A stretch of DNA of 64,000 nucleotides from Spirosoma spitsbergense DSM 19989 (GTDB taxonomy: Bacteria > Bacteroidota > Bacteroidia > Cytophagales > Spirosomataceae): positions 59,744 through 123,743 of the forward strand of contig NZ_KB893614.1 of the NCBI RefSeq assembly GCF_000374085.1, read 5' to 3'. Under the pieces are notes generated by a model, which did not search any database, was not told the DNA's origin, and worked only from the letters and a program-made list of their open reading frames with translations. Shown in pieces: positions 34,622-42,411 of the stretch (its first letter is position 1; each line of letters opens with the position of its first letter). Made by a program: the position numbers and the translations under genes.

Positions 34622-35055
34622 AAAAACCACTGCTTTTCTGCTCATTGATAGGGATTCTGTCGGGTTGTTATAGCGAGACAGATATTTCACCTGACTCGTC
34701 TTCGCTGGCCTCTAAAGCTGTGGGTTTGTATCGTACTAATTTGTACCTCGATCCTTCCCGCGTGGCCACGCCCACCGACAAAATGCCTTATACTGAGCTG
34801 AGAGCAGAATCGGATAGTACCCTAACACTTACATACACTAAATTTTATCCGACCCCAGGCAGTCAGTCCATCCAGCATGTGCTGGTAAAACAGCAATCGG
34901 ATGGCATTCAACTTCAGGTTGCTGGTTTAACAATTGGGACCCTGAAAACCGACCGTATTTTCACGAATAATGGGATGGAAAAGCAGGGACAACTGCTGCG
35001 TCTGACCATACCAGGAGATTCAGCTAATAACCTGATCTTTAGCGGCATTCAATAA
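34618..35055 (+). CDS. Small lipoprotein of unknown function
   Basis: 145 residues. MKKPLLFCSLIGILSGC ends in a lipobox (LSGC), so it is probably lipid-anchored after export. The rest is beta-rich with no recognised domain (VLVKQQSDGIQLQVAGLTIG is typical). It overlaps the transglutaminase-like gene by 4 bp, so a shared role is likely but unknown. It is followed by a strong bidirectional terminator. Confidence 0.75.
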   Translation: MKKPLLFCSLIGILSGCYSETDISPDSSSLASKAVGLYRTNLYLDPSRVATPTDKMPYTELRAESDSTLTLTYTKFYPTPGSQSIQHVLVKQQSDGIQLQVAGLTIGTLKTDRIFTNNGMEKQGQLLRLTIPGDSANNLIFSGIQ

Positions 35056-35064
35056 AAAATTCAG

Positions 35065-35110
35065 CTAATAAAAAAGCGCAGCACCTTTGGGTACTGCGCT
35101 TTTTTATTAG
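35065..35110. terminator. Bidirectional rho-independent terminator
   Basis: A perfect 17-bp inverted repeat (arms 35065-35081 and 35094-35110, core GCGCAG/CTGCGC) with A- and T-rich outer arms and a 12-nt loop. It lies between convergent genes, so it can end both the lipoprotein mRNA (plus) and the coiled-coil gene mRNA (minus). Confidence 0.88.
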
Positions 35111-35119
35111 TAATAAATA

Positions 35120-36055
35120 TTACCGTACGGCAAACTCACCCTGCCCTATCCGGAAACCTTCTGAATACAATTCTACCGTGTATTTACCAGCTTTGTAGGG
35201 AATACCACGAGTGTAAAGCAACTCAACATTCTTTCCGTTGTTTGTATAATTCACGGTCTGCTTGGTGGTATAGATGGTTTCGTTGCCATCTACGTTGAAA
35301 GTCCCTGACCCATTAGCCATATCAGACACTACAGCACCCGATGGGTCCAGCACCCGAACGTACACATCCTTAGGCTCCTCCTTCGTCAGTGGGTTATCCA
35401 GCAGCGTGTAAACCAGTTTGATTTTATCTAAACGCTTGGCCTTGTACGAATCGTCTTCTTTCACTTTACCCTTCGAGTTAACGGCGAACACTTTCACATT
35501 CTGTGCTTTCAGCGCAGCAGCTCTGGTAACTTTAGTGGCCAACTCTTCATTTTTCGATACAACCGTGGTTACGGAGTCAGCCAGTTTCTGCCGTTCCGTT
35601 TTCAAACCGCTGTTTTCCTCATCCAGCACTTTTACGTTGGTAGCCAGCGTCACGTTTTCGCGCTGAAGATTAGAGATCAGCGTGTCTTTCTCGATCAGAA
35701 ACGCTTCGTATTGCTTGATCTTAGCTTCGTACTTTGCTAACGATATGCGGTTGCCTCTCTTCAGCGACGCTTTGTCCTCTTCCAACTGGACTTTCATTTT
35801 TTCCAGTTCCGAAACATCACCCCCTAGTTTTTGTACTTCAGCAATTTTGGCGTCCAGGGCAGTTGAAATCGAATCCAGTTTAACGCGGGTGGTCGACAGT
35901 TCTTCGACGCGCTCAGAAATGGTTACTTCCTGATTTTCGGCAACTTTTTTCTCATCAAAATATAGGTAACTCGCTACACCGGCCAGGCCAGTCATAATAA
36001 TTAAGGCCGCCAGTAAGGCACCGTTGGTCTTAGATTTTTGCGGGGTATTTTCCAT
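35120..36055 (-). CDS. Membrane-anchored coiled-coil protein of unknown function
   Basis: 311 residues. One N-terminal transmembrane helix (GALLAALIIMTGLAGVASYL, residues about 12-31) is followed by a long coiled-coil (residues about 40-190: ELSTTRVKLDSISTALDAKI and onward). A C-terminal beta domain of about 115 residues comes last, with VYVRVLDPSGAVV, TYTTKQTVNYTNNGKNVELL-like strands and a final IGQGEFAVR. The topology suggests a periplasmic coiled arm with a terminal sandwich, as in adaptor or scaffold proteins. No family name is assigned. Confidence 0.72.
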   Translation of the reverse strand: MENTPQKSKTNGALLAALIIMTGLAGVASYLYFDEKKVAENQEVTISERVEELSTTRVKLDSISTALDAKIAEVQKLGGDVSELEKMKVQLEEDKASLKRGNRISLAKYEAKIKQYEAFLIEKDTLISNLQRENVTLATNVKVLDEENSGLKTERQKLADSVTTVVSKNEELATKVTRAAALKAQNVKVFAVNSKGKVKEDDSYKAKRLDKIKLVYTLLDNPLTKEEPKDVYVRVLDPSGAVVSDMANGSGTFNVDGNETIYTTKQTVNYTNNGKNVELLYTRGIPYKAGKYTVELYSEGFRIGQGEFAVR

Positions 36056-36428
36056 TGTTTTTTTTCAATTTTTATGATTGAACATGCACAAACTTGGTAA
36101 AAAAGCCGCTCGCGCGGTTGTGTAGAGTCTGCTACATTTAAGGTCTCTTAAGGGTAAAGAAGTTAACTTTTACGCTTGAAATCCGAAATCATCCTTTGGC
36201 CAATAGTATCGGAACGTTTATTTCCGCCAGCCTATTGCTCCCTACAACAGATATTTGTTGGGAAATGTTTTTTGTGGTTCTGGTAACGGTAAGAAAAAGG
36301 TACGTTGACTATCAAACAAATAGACCATACAATCAATAGTTTTTTCCCTCGAACAAACGCCGGCAACTGGTTATCTACGCCAAACAACGAACTATCACCC
36401 GCAGTTATTTCGCAAATAACCTGTAAAG
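36056..36428. other. 373-bp divergent intergenic region with a palindrome
   Basis: It separates the coiled-coil gene (minus) from the Fpg-family gene (plus). Apart from the palindrome at 36404-36420 it holds A/T-rich sequence and the small GC-rich stem GCCGCTCGCGCGG near 36106-36118. I see no gene, tRNA or repeat. Confidence 0.5.
36404..36420. promoter_or_regulatory. Perfect palindrome before the Fpg-family gene
   Basis: GTTATTT CGC AAATAAC is a perfect 7-bp inverted repeat with a 3-nt centre, ending 8 bp before the ATG at 36429. It may be a repressor operator that blocks transcription or translation initiation. No regulator is identified. Confidence 0.45.
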
Positions 36429-37250
36429 ATGCCCGAACTTCCAGAGGTTGACATTAGACGGCAGTACCTCGAAACGTCTTCGCTTCATCAGCCTATTAGT
36501 CACATTGAGATTGAGGATAAAAAATTGGTAACAACTGACCCATCAACCTTCGTGACAACGCTCACGGGAAGACAGTTTACCGAAACACGGCGCGTTGGTA
36601 AGAACCTTTTTGTCCTGACCGACCAACCCGGCGTAATCCTTCATATGCACTTCGGCATGACCGGCGATCTTGATTATTACCATGCTTCACTTGATCGGCC
36701 ACGCTTTGCCCGCATCGTTTTCTCATTTACAAACGGCTATAATCTGGGGTTCCTGTGTCCGCGTAAGTTCGAGCGGGTAGGTTTGATCGACGATATTGAT
36801 ACCTTTTTAAAACGAAAGAAAATTGGTTCGGATGGTTTGACAGTTTCCCTGCCGGAGCTGGCAGAGAAATTACGAGCCAAAAAAGCATTCATCAAACCGG
36901 TGCTGCTGGATCAAAGCGTGGTGGCTGGCTTAGGAAACTGGATTGTGGATGAGGTCTTGTTTCAGGCACTTATTCATCCGGAACAGCGGGCCAATACCCT
37001 GACGGATAGTCAAATTGCCCGGATTCACAACGCCATTGGGCTGGTACTCAACACGGCAATTCGCTACGAAGCCACCTACCGTGATTTTCCGAATACCTTC
37101 CTGATTCACGTCCGGGAGTGGGATAACTCTCCTTATGATGATGTAGAAGCCCATAAATACTGCCCCCGTTGCGGGGCTCGCATTGAACGCTCAACCGTTG
37201 GTGGACGAACTACCTTTTTCTGCCCAACAGAGCAGCGTGTTCAGAGCTGA
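36429..37250 (+). CDS. Fpg/Nei-family DNA glycosylase
   Basis: 273 residues. The N-terminal catalytic proline and Glu are present (MPELPEVD, Pro2, Glu3), the conserved Lys58 is in RRVGKNLFVL, and the H2TH segment is around LLDQSVVAGLGNWIVDEVLF. The C-terminal zinc finger has CPRC and a third Cys in FFCPTE, but Glu stands where the fourth Cys (CPxC) normally is, so the finger is three-Cys. The family removes oxidised bases such as 8-oxoguanine and nicks the strand. Named Fpg-like because this change leaves exact specificity open. Confidence 0.87.
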   Translation: MPELPEVDIRRQYLETSSLHQPISHIEIEDKKLVTTDPSTFVTTLTGRQFTETRRVGKNLFVLTDQPGVILHMHFGMTGDLDYYHASLDRPRFARIVFSFTNGYNLGFLCPRKFERVGLIDDIDTFLKRKKIGSDGLTVSLPELAEKLRAKKAFIKPVLLDQSVVAGLGNWIVDEVLFQALIHPEQRANTLTDSQIARIHNAIGLVLNTAIRYEATYRDFPNTFLIHVREWDNSPYDDVEAHKYCPRCGARIERSTVGGRTTFFCPTEQRVQS

Positions 37251-37325
37251 TACGTGGTGAACTTCCTGATGAAAAACATAGTTTTCTTATTAAATGTATA
37301 TACATTAATTACAGATACATCAATT

Positions 37326-38186
37326 ATGAAAACGCCACGTACCTTATCCAATATACAAACCGCTACGCCGAACAGTGTGGGCGACGGTTTCATTGGTCTG
37401 AACGCCTTCCATCCGCAGGGTTCAAGACCGTTTAATCCTTTTTTACTGCTGGATCACCATGGCCCCATGCGGGTGGAACCTTCTGAAACGCCCAAAGGCG
37501 TCGATCAGCATCCGCACCGTGGTTTCGAAACGGTAACCATCGTGTTTGAAGGCGCCCTGGAGCATCGTGATTCGGCGGGGAATCATGGTAAACTTTTTGC
37601 GGGCGATGTGCAGTGGATGACGGCCGCATCGGGTATTATTCACGAGGAGAAACACGAACTCGAATTCTCGCGCCAGGGTGGCCAACTGGATTTTGTGCAG
37701 TTGTGGGTCAATCTGCCAGCCAAAGACAAAATGAGTCCCCCAAAATATCAGGACATTGCTTCGAGCAAAATCCCCTTATCCACATTACCCGGTGGTGGTC
37801 AGCTACGGGTTGTTGCCGGGGAGCTGGCAGGTTTGAAAGGCCCGGCTCATACATTCAGTCCGATTTTTGTAGCGGATTTAACGCTCACTGGTGGGCAAAC
37901 AGAAACCCTTAGCGTGCCCGATACTTATAGCCTGATGGTTTATGTACTGAGTGGTTCGGTCAGTGTGCAAACGCAACCCATTGAACAAGGTCAAATTGCC
38001 CTTTTTAATACCGATGGCGATACAATTACCCTGTCTACAACGACTGGCACGAAACTGCTCATTCTGGCGGGCGAACCAATCAGGGAGCCACTAGCCGTCT
38101 ATGGTCCTTTCGTGATGAACACCCGGGAAGAAATTATGGCGGCTTTTGACGATTTTCAGAATGGCCGCATGGGCGTACTGAACTGA
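37326..38186 (+). CDS. Pirin family protein
   Basis: About 287 residues from the ATG at 37326; the longer frame from 37254 adds a hydrophobic, unlikely tail. Two cupin domains are visible. Domain 1 has the metal site (LLLDHHGPM, HPHRGFETVTIVFEGALEH with HRDSAGN, then GLIHEEKHE-like TAASGIIHEEKHELEFSRQG). The C-terminal cupin (VYVLSGSVSVQTQPIEQGQI) is weaker. Pirins are iron-binding; some act as quercetinases or redox cofactors of transcription. It is followed by a bidirectional terminator. Confidence 0.92.
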   Translation: MKTPRTLSNIQTATPNSVGDGFIGLNAFHPQGSRPFNPFLLLDHHGPMRVEPSETPKGVDQHPHRGFETVTIVFEGALEHRDSAGNHGKLFAGDVQWMTAASGIIHEEKHELEFSRQGGQLDFVQLWVNLPAKDKMSPPKYQDIASSKIPLSTLPGGGQLRVVAGELAGLKGPAHTFSPIFVADLTLTGGQTETLSVPDTYSLMVYVLSGSVSVQTQPIEQGQIALFNTDGDTITLSTTTGTKLLILAGEPIREPLAVYGPFVMNTREEIMAAFDDFQNGRMGVLN

Positions 38187-38197
38187 TTCCAGGTCTT

Positions 38198-38236
38198 TGG
38201 TTATCCTTCATAATAAGAACGAATGAAGGATAACCA
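38198..38236. terminator. Bidirectional terminator between pirin and polymerase genes
   Basis: TGGTTATCCTTCAT and ATGAAGGATAACCA pair over 14 bp around an 11-nt loop, between the pirin gene (plus) and the Y-family polymerase (minus). There is no strong T-run, but the position and stem suit mutual termination. Confidence 0.65.
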
Positions 38237-38250
38237 GAACCTCTAAACGC

Positions 38251-39516
38251 TTATAAGTCTTTGATATTACCGAATCCGATGACATCCCGATAGGCTGGGT
38301 TATCGCGTAATTCGGTGGCGCGAACCAGTTTATTAGCCCCAAACTTTGTTTTGGCCTCATACAGGGTCTGGCGGAATTTATTTTTTCGACTGTCGTCTTC
38401 AAACAGGTTCAGAGGTACCATGTCTGCTGGTATAAACCGGAAAACAGCCACGCACATACTCCGCAAATGTTCATTTAAAACAGGTTCGCACTGGTGCGCC
38501 GATTGAAATTTCACCATCCGTTCCTGAATAATCCGGTACAGATCCGTACCGTCCTGTTTTGGCGTATCAAAATGGGCTTCATAATTATAGGTTTTGCCCG
38601 TATGGTATCGGCAGGAAAAAGACATATCCTGGCAATAGATACCTTTTTGCACCATCCGCCGTTCCAGGGTTAGGCAGAGCGATTGCAGCAGTTCATCCAG
38701 ACGCTCGGGTGAGTGGCGTTGGTCCGCTGAAATCGTCCGCATGGCCGACATACTTTTGTTGTCCGGGTTTGTATCCAGATCCACCTCACCCGCAAAGTTC
38801 AGCCGCAGGTGCCAGTGCCAGCCAACAATACTCCGACACACCGCCCGCAGGTACTCCGGCGACGCATACCGCAATTCGAGGGGCGTATGTACGCCACCCG
38901 CCTGTAGTCGGGCTGCTATACGATGGCCAATTCCCGGCAAATCAGTAAGCACTAAAGTTCGTAGAACATCATCAATGGTATCGGGCGTAATGACTGTCAG
39001 GCCATCCGGTTTTTGCATATCGGAGGCCAACTTGGCCAGGAATACGTTGGGTGCCATGCCAATGGAACACCGCAGCCAGTCGCCCACTTTTTGCCGGATA
39101 GCCTGTTTAATAGCCAGCGCGGTTTGCTGCATATCTTTGTACACAAGCTGGTAGTTCGTTAAATCAACTACCGCTTCGTCAATACTTTTCGGCACTACAT
39201 CATCGGAAAATGTACGGAGCACGTCAATAATCCTGACATGGTATTCCCGATAGCGGGCAGGATGGGTTTCGAGCGGTACCAGATCCGGGCAAAGTACCAT
39301 GGCTTCATCCAGACGCATACCTGTTTTTATACCCCGCAACTTTGCCTCCACCGACGGCGCGATGATGCACCCATGCCGCCCCGTGTATACGCATACCCCC
39401 ACCGGCCGCCCCCGTAACCAGTAGTTATCCTGCTGCTCGCAGGAGGCAAAGAAACTATTCATGTCGATGAATAATATCGTGGGCAGCGTATGGGTACTCA
39501 GTCGGTTTCGGTTCAT
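38251..39516 (-). CDS. Y-family DNA polymerase (DinB/UmuC type)
   Basis: 421 residues. Catalytic acidic residues are Asp18 in LFIDMNSFFAS and Asp113-Glu114 in SIDEAVVDLTNY. Fingers/palm elements (LRGIKTGMRLDEAMVLCPDL), the helix-hairpin-helix TDLPGIGHRIAARLQAGGVH and a little-finger domain are visible. It is a translesion polymerase. It diverges from the S24-type repressor at 39660 with a 143-bp shared upstream region, as in umuC/umuD-like SOS pairs. Exact branch (IV or V) is not assigned. Confidence 0.88.
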   Translation of the reverse strand: MNRNRLSTHTLPTILFIDMNSFFASCEQQDNYWLRGRPVGVCVYTGRHGCIIAPSVEAKLRGIKTGMRLDEAMVLCPDLVPLETHPARYREYHVRIIDVLRTFSDDVVPKSIDEAVVDLTNYQLVYKDMQQTALAIKQAIRQKVGDWLRCSIGMAPNVFLAKLASDMQKPDGLTVITPDTIDDVLRTLVLTDLPGIGHRIAARLQAGGVHTPLELRYASPEYLRAVCRSIVGWHWHLRLNFAGEVDLDTNPDNKSMSAMRTISADQRHSPERLDELLQSLCLTLERRMVQKGIYCQDMSFSCRYHTGKTYNYEAHFDTPKQDGTDLYRIIQERMVKFQSAHQCEPVLNEHLRSMCVAVFRFIPADMVPLNLFEDDSRKNKFRQTLYEAKTKFGANKLVRATELRDNPAYRDVIGFGNIKDL

Positions 39517-39558
39517 TACTTTTCAGTGAAGAAATTGGCTATTCCTCTATGGTTTCGT

Positions 39559-39589
39559 TTGTATTCGTAGTATATTTGCCGTAATACAA
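39559..39589. promoter_or_regulatory. Candidate SOS-like operator/promoter between polymerase and S24 genes
   Basis: TTGTATT and AATACAA form a perfect 7-bp inverted repeat with a 17-nt centre. The centre contains TATATTTG (39571-39578), an exact -7 box for rightward transcription of the S24 gene. An inverted repeat wrapped around a promoter is the expected place for a self-repressing regulator. It is inferred. Confidence 0.5.
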
Positions 39590-39659
39590 GTGCAATATAT
39601 TTTACTTATATTATATCAGCAAGTATTTACCCCATAACGGTTGAAAATTGTTTAAAAAA

Positions 39660-40349
39660 ATGGATACCTCCCTAACGATTCAGGCCCGGCTGAAGCAAAT
39701 TTTCGACGCACTGGGCATCACTATCTATCAGATTGCCAAAGAGTTGGGCGAGAACCCATCGAAGTTTTATAACATTCTGAATGGCCGGGCAAAGCCATCG
39801 TACGATACAATCATGAGTTTACTGGCCTGTTACCCCCAAATCAGTGCCGATTTCCTGATTCGGGGTATCACGCCTGTACTGAATTCGCCCGAGGCCAATG
39901 CCCGAATCATGGTTCCTGACGACGATACCATCGACGTTCCCTTCATACCGGTCAAGTTCTACGCCACGTTTGTCGAGAGCTATTCCGATACAGTCAGTTC
40001 TTCCGATACAGAGTGTTTTCGGGTACGCAGGCCGCTAATAAAAGGGCATAAAAACACGGTTGTGCTGGAGATTTCGGGTAATAGTATGAGTCCTCAACTG
40101 GCACATGGGGCTAAGGTGCTGGCTATACCCATTAGCGAAAACGATTGGGAGTATCAGTCGGGGGCCGTGTACGCGGTGATGTACCGGGATTATTTCGTTG
40201 TCAAACGCATTCGGGATAATGAACTCCTAACCCGTAAATACCTGACCCTTCATTCCGATAACCCCCTCGGGGGCAACGTAACGGTGCCGTTGCAGGACAT
40301 TCGGGGCTTGTGGAAAATAATAGCCATTGTTGAGGCTCCGGTAGAATAG
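39660..40349 (+). CDS. S24/LexA-like repressor with HTH domain
   Basis: 229 residues from the ATG at 39660; a TTG at 39648 is in frame but 4 codons earlier. N-terminal HTH (LGITIYQIAKELGENPSKFY, NILNGRAKPSYDT). C-terminal S24 domain has the Ser/Lys dyad, Ser142 in SGNSMSPQLAHG and Lys182 in YFVVKRIRD. I do not see the usual Ala-Gly cleavage site in the linker (around residues 75-95), so self-cleavage may use another site or be absent. Encoded divergently from the Y-family polymerase, which it probably represses. Confidence 0.87.
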   Translation: MDTSLTIQARLKQIFDALGITIYQIAKELGENPSKFYNILNGRAKPSYDTIMSLLACYPQISADFLIRGITPVLNSPEANARIMVPDDDTIDVPFIPVKFYATFVESYSDTVSSSDTECFRVRRPLIKGHKNTVVLEISGNSMSPQLAHGAKVLAIPISENDWEYQSGAVYAVMYRDYFVVKRIRDNELLTRKYLTLHSDNPLGGNVTVPLQDIRGLWKIIAIVEAPVE

Positions 40350-40366
40350 CCCTATTCTGGTAAAAT

Positions 40367-40404
40367 ACAAAAAAGCGGTTCGGATCGATGAACCGCTTTT
40401 TTGT
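40367..40404. terminator. Bidirectional rho-independent terminator
   Basis: A perfect 15-bp inverted repeat (ACAAAAAAGCGGTTC at 40367-40381 and its complement at 40390-40404) with an 8-nt loop and A- and T-rich ends. It lies between the S24 gene (plus) and the ABC transporter (minus), ending both. Confidence 0.88.
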
Positions 40405-40421
40405 GTTTCACTAGAATCTAC

Positions 40422-42200
40422 CTAGGCTTTCTCCTGATCCATCACTTCTTTCTGGTGCACCCACATTTCCTGAAAAACAGTGCTGTGCCGGAGCAGATCC
40501 GAAAAGCTTCCCTCATCAATAACTTTTCCGTCCCTCATAATATATACGTAGTCGAACAAGGGCAACAGATGAAGTCGGTGCAGGGTTGAAACAACGGCTT
40601 TATCCGCAAATTCACGGAGTAAGCGCCGGTAAATAGCGAGCTCTGTTTTAGGATCTACACTACTGGTTGGCTCATCCAGCAAGACAATATCACTGGCGCG
40701 GGCCGCTAGCACGCCCCTTGCCAGCGCAAGCCGTTGCCGCTGCCCGCCCGACAGGTTTACTCCTTTCTCCTGTATGTTGGTATCCAGCCCGTTCGGCAGG
40801 TTTTTCACGACCTCCCTGAAGCGGGCCACGTCACAAACTTCCTGTATTTCTGCTTCATCAAAAGGCAGCCCAAGGGTAATATTATAGACAACTGTATTTT
40901 CAAAAATCTCCGGTTCCTGCGGAAACATAGTTACCGTATTAGCAACAGCATTCAAATCCGGGATCGCCTGCCCGTCTACCCGTACAGACACGCCCGGCTC
41001 TGGCAAGTATAGCCCCCGAAGTAAGGTCATCAGCGTACTTTTACCACAGCCACTCTCGCCAATAAACGCCACACGTTTACCCCGGCTTAGCTGAATATGT
41101 AAATCAATTACGCTGGGGATCTTTTGCAGTGAGTTGTCCACTCGTCCGTGCGAGAAATTAAGTCCGTCAATAGCAATAGTCTGCCAGTTTACAGGTAGCC
41201 TTTCGAATTCAGGGCGTTCATGACGGGCATAGGCCGTGCTGATACTCCGCACGGTCTGTACGTCGGTGTTGTACTGCACAATTTGGGTGTATTGCCAGGC
41301 TACATCATGAAATACACTCGTAAATTGATTGACGTAGCCGAGTAGGGTTACTAAACCGCCAATCAGAAATACCTGCCCCGGAACATAATGCTGATAGACA
41401 TATCCCGTTGCCATAACGATATAAATAAGCGCAACCAGCATGGATGCCACGAACCACTTCCACTCGTTGATTTTCACCTGCCGCATGAAAGGCGGGAAAA
41501 CAAGAGCGACTTTGCCCGACAGTGCCTGCTGAATCCGCTCTTCCAGCCGTAGCGTAATAACGGTTATTATATTCGACAGACTATCGAACAGTGTGGCCGA
41601 TACAACGTGTTCCTGTTCATTGGTTTCGTCGAGTGCTTTGATAAAGGGTCGGTCAAAACGGAGAATAACCCAGATAGTTAGTGCGCCCAGAGCGATTCCT
41701 GCCAGACCAAAAGCCGGAGAGAAATACAACATCGCTCCGAATGAAAATACGAATTTCGACAGAGCCTGGAGGTAAATGAAGCCGTCCTGAAAGAACGTTT
41801 TGAGCGCGTCATACGCTTTACGGATTCGGTTTATGGTGGCCCCGCTGTGGTGGTCCTTATGCCAGCCAACAGGCAGATGCAACGTTTGGTGAAAAAGCTC
41901 GTCCAGAAAGTTTCGGCTTAGATTAAACGCCAGCCGACGTTCCATGATACGCGCCGGTCCATGAAATGTCCAATGCAGCAATTCGATTCCCAGGTAGGCA
42001 CCAGCATACATCCATACCAGTTTTAAGATCTCAATATCCTGACGCTGAAGTTCACCAATGAACCAGCCAAGTAGCAAAGGACGCAGGGCCGCAACCAGAT
42101 TAGCCAGTATAAATAGAAAATAGACGAGTACGTACTGCCGTTTTTCCTGGCGGGCATACGTCCAGGCAGTTCTGAGCAGAGCGATGTACGGATTTTGCAT
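40422..42200 (-). CDS. ABC transporter, fused permease and ATPase
   Basis: About 592 residues from the ATG at 42200; a TTG 5 codons upstream (42215) is less likely. The N-terminal half has six membrane helices (LVYFLFILANLVAALRPLLL to VALIYIVMATGYVYQ). The C-terminal ATPase has Walker A (GESGCGKSTLMTLL), Q-loop, signature LSGGQRQRLALARG, Walker B (DIVLLDEPTSSVD) and H-loop (VVSTLHRLHLLP). It is a half-transporter that would homodimerise for export of lipids, peptides or drugs. Substrate unknown. Convergent with the S24 gene and divergent from fusA. Confidence 0.92.
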   Translation of the reverse strand: MQNPYIALLRTAWTYARQEKRQYVLVYFLFILANLVAALRPLLLGWFIGELQRQDIEILKLVWMYAGAYLGIELLHWTFHGPARIMERRLAFNLSRNFLDELFHQTLHLPVGWHKDHHSGATINRIRKAYDALKTFFQDGFIYLQALSKFVFSFGAMLYFSPAFGLAGIALGALTIWVILRFDRPFIKALDETNEQEHVVSATLFDSLSNIITVITLRLEERIQQALSGKVALVFPPFMRQVKINEWKWFVASMLVALIYIVMATGYVYQHYVPGQVFLIGGLVTLLGYVNQFTSVFHDVAWQYTQIVQYNTDVQTVRSISTAYARHERPEFERLPVNWQTIAIDGLNFSHGRVDNSLQKIPSVIDLHIQLSRGKRVAFIGESGCGKSTLMTLLRGLYLPEPGVSVRVDGQAIPDLNAVANTVTMFPQEPEIFENTVVYNITLGLPFDEAEIQEVCDVARFREVVKNLPNGLDTNIQEKGVNLSGGQRQRLALARGVLAARASDIVLLDEPTSSVDPKTELAIYRRLLREFADKAVVSTLHRLHLLPLFDYVYIMRDGKVIDEGSFSDLLRHSTVFQEMWVHQKEVMDQEKA

Positions 42201-42294
42201 GATTCCAAGTTGCAACCTTATTCAGGTAGCGCCTTCTCAGGTTTAGAATGGTCAAAAAAGGGGAATAGTTTCTACGATATTCTTTAGCATATCA

Positions 42295-42323
42295 TTGATT
42301 TTCCGGTTGACTTTCAGTAATTT
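42295..42323 (+). promoter_or_regulatory. fusA promoter
   Basis: TTG (42295-42297) and TAATTTTG (42316-42323), an exact TAnnTTTG -7 box, are separated by 18 nt, giving the Bacteroidota -33/-7 layout. The leader to the ATG at 42412 is about 80 nt. It shows fusA is transcribed from its own promoter here, not as part of rpsL-rpsG-fusA. Confidence 0.65.
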
Positions 42324-42411
42324 TGCGTCCTGATTTACAAAGGGGTCAATTGCAGTCAGTAACGATTCCTTTTCCGATTACAGAAAACATAACTTTTAGG
42401 ATAACAAACTA

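Noticed and set aside
38251..40349. Prophage remnant from the polymerase and S24 repressor
   Set aside because: No structural, lysis or integration genes are nearby, and the pair is a well-known SOS-type arrangement in free chromosomes.
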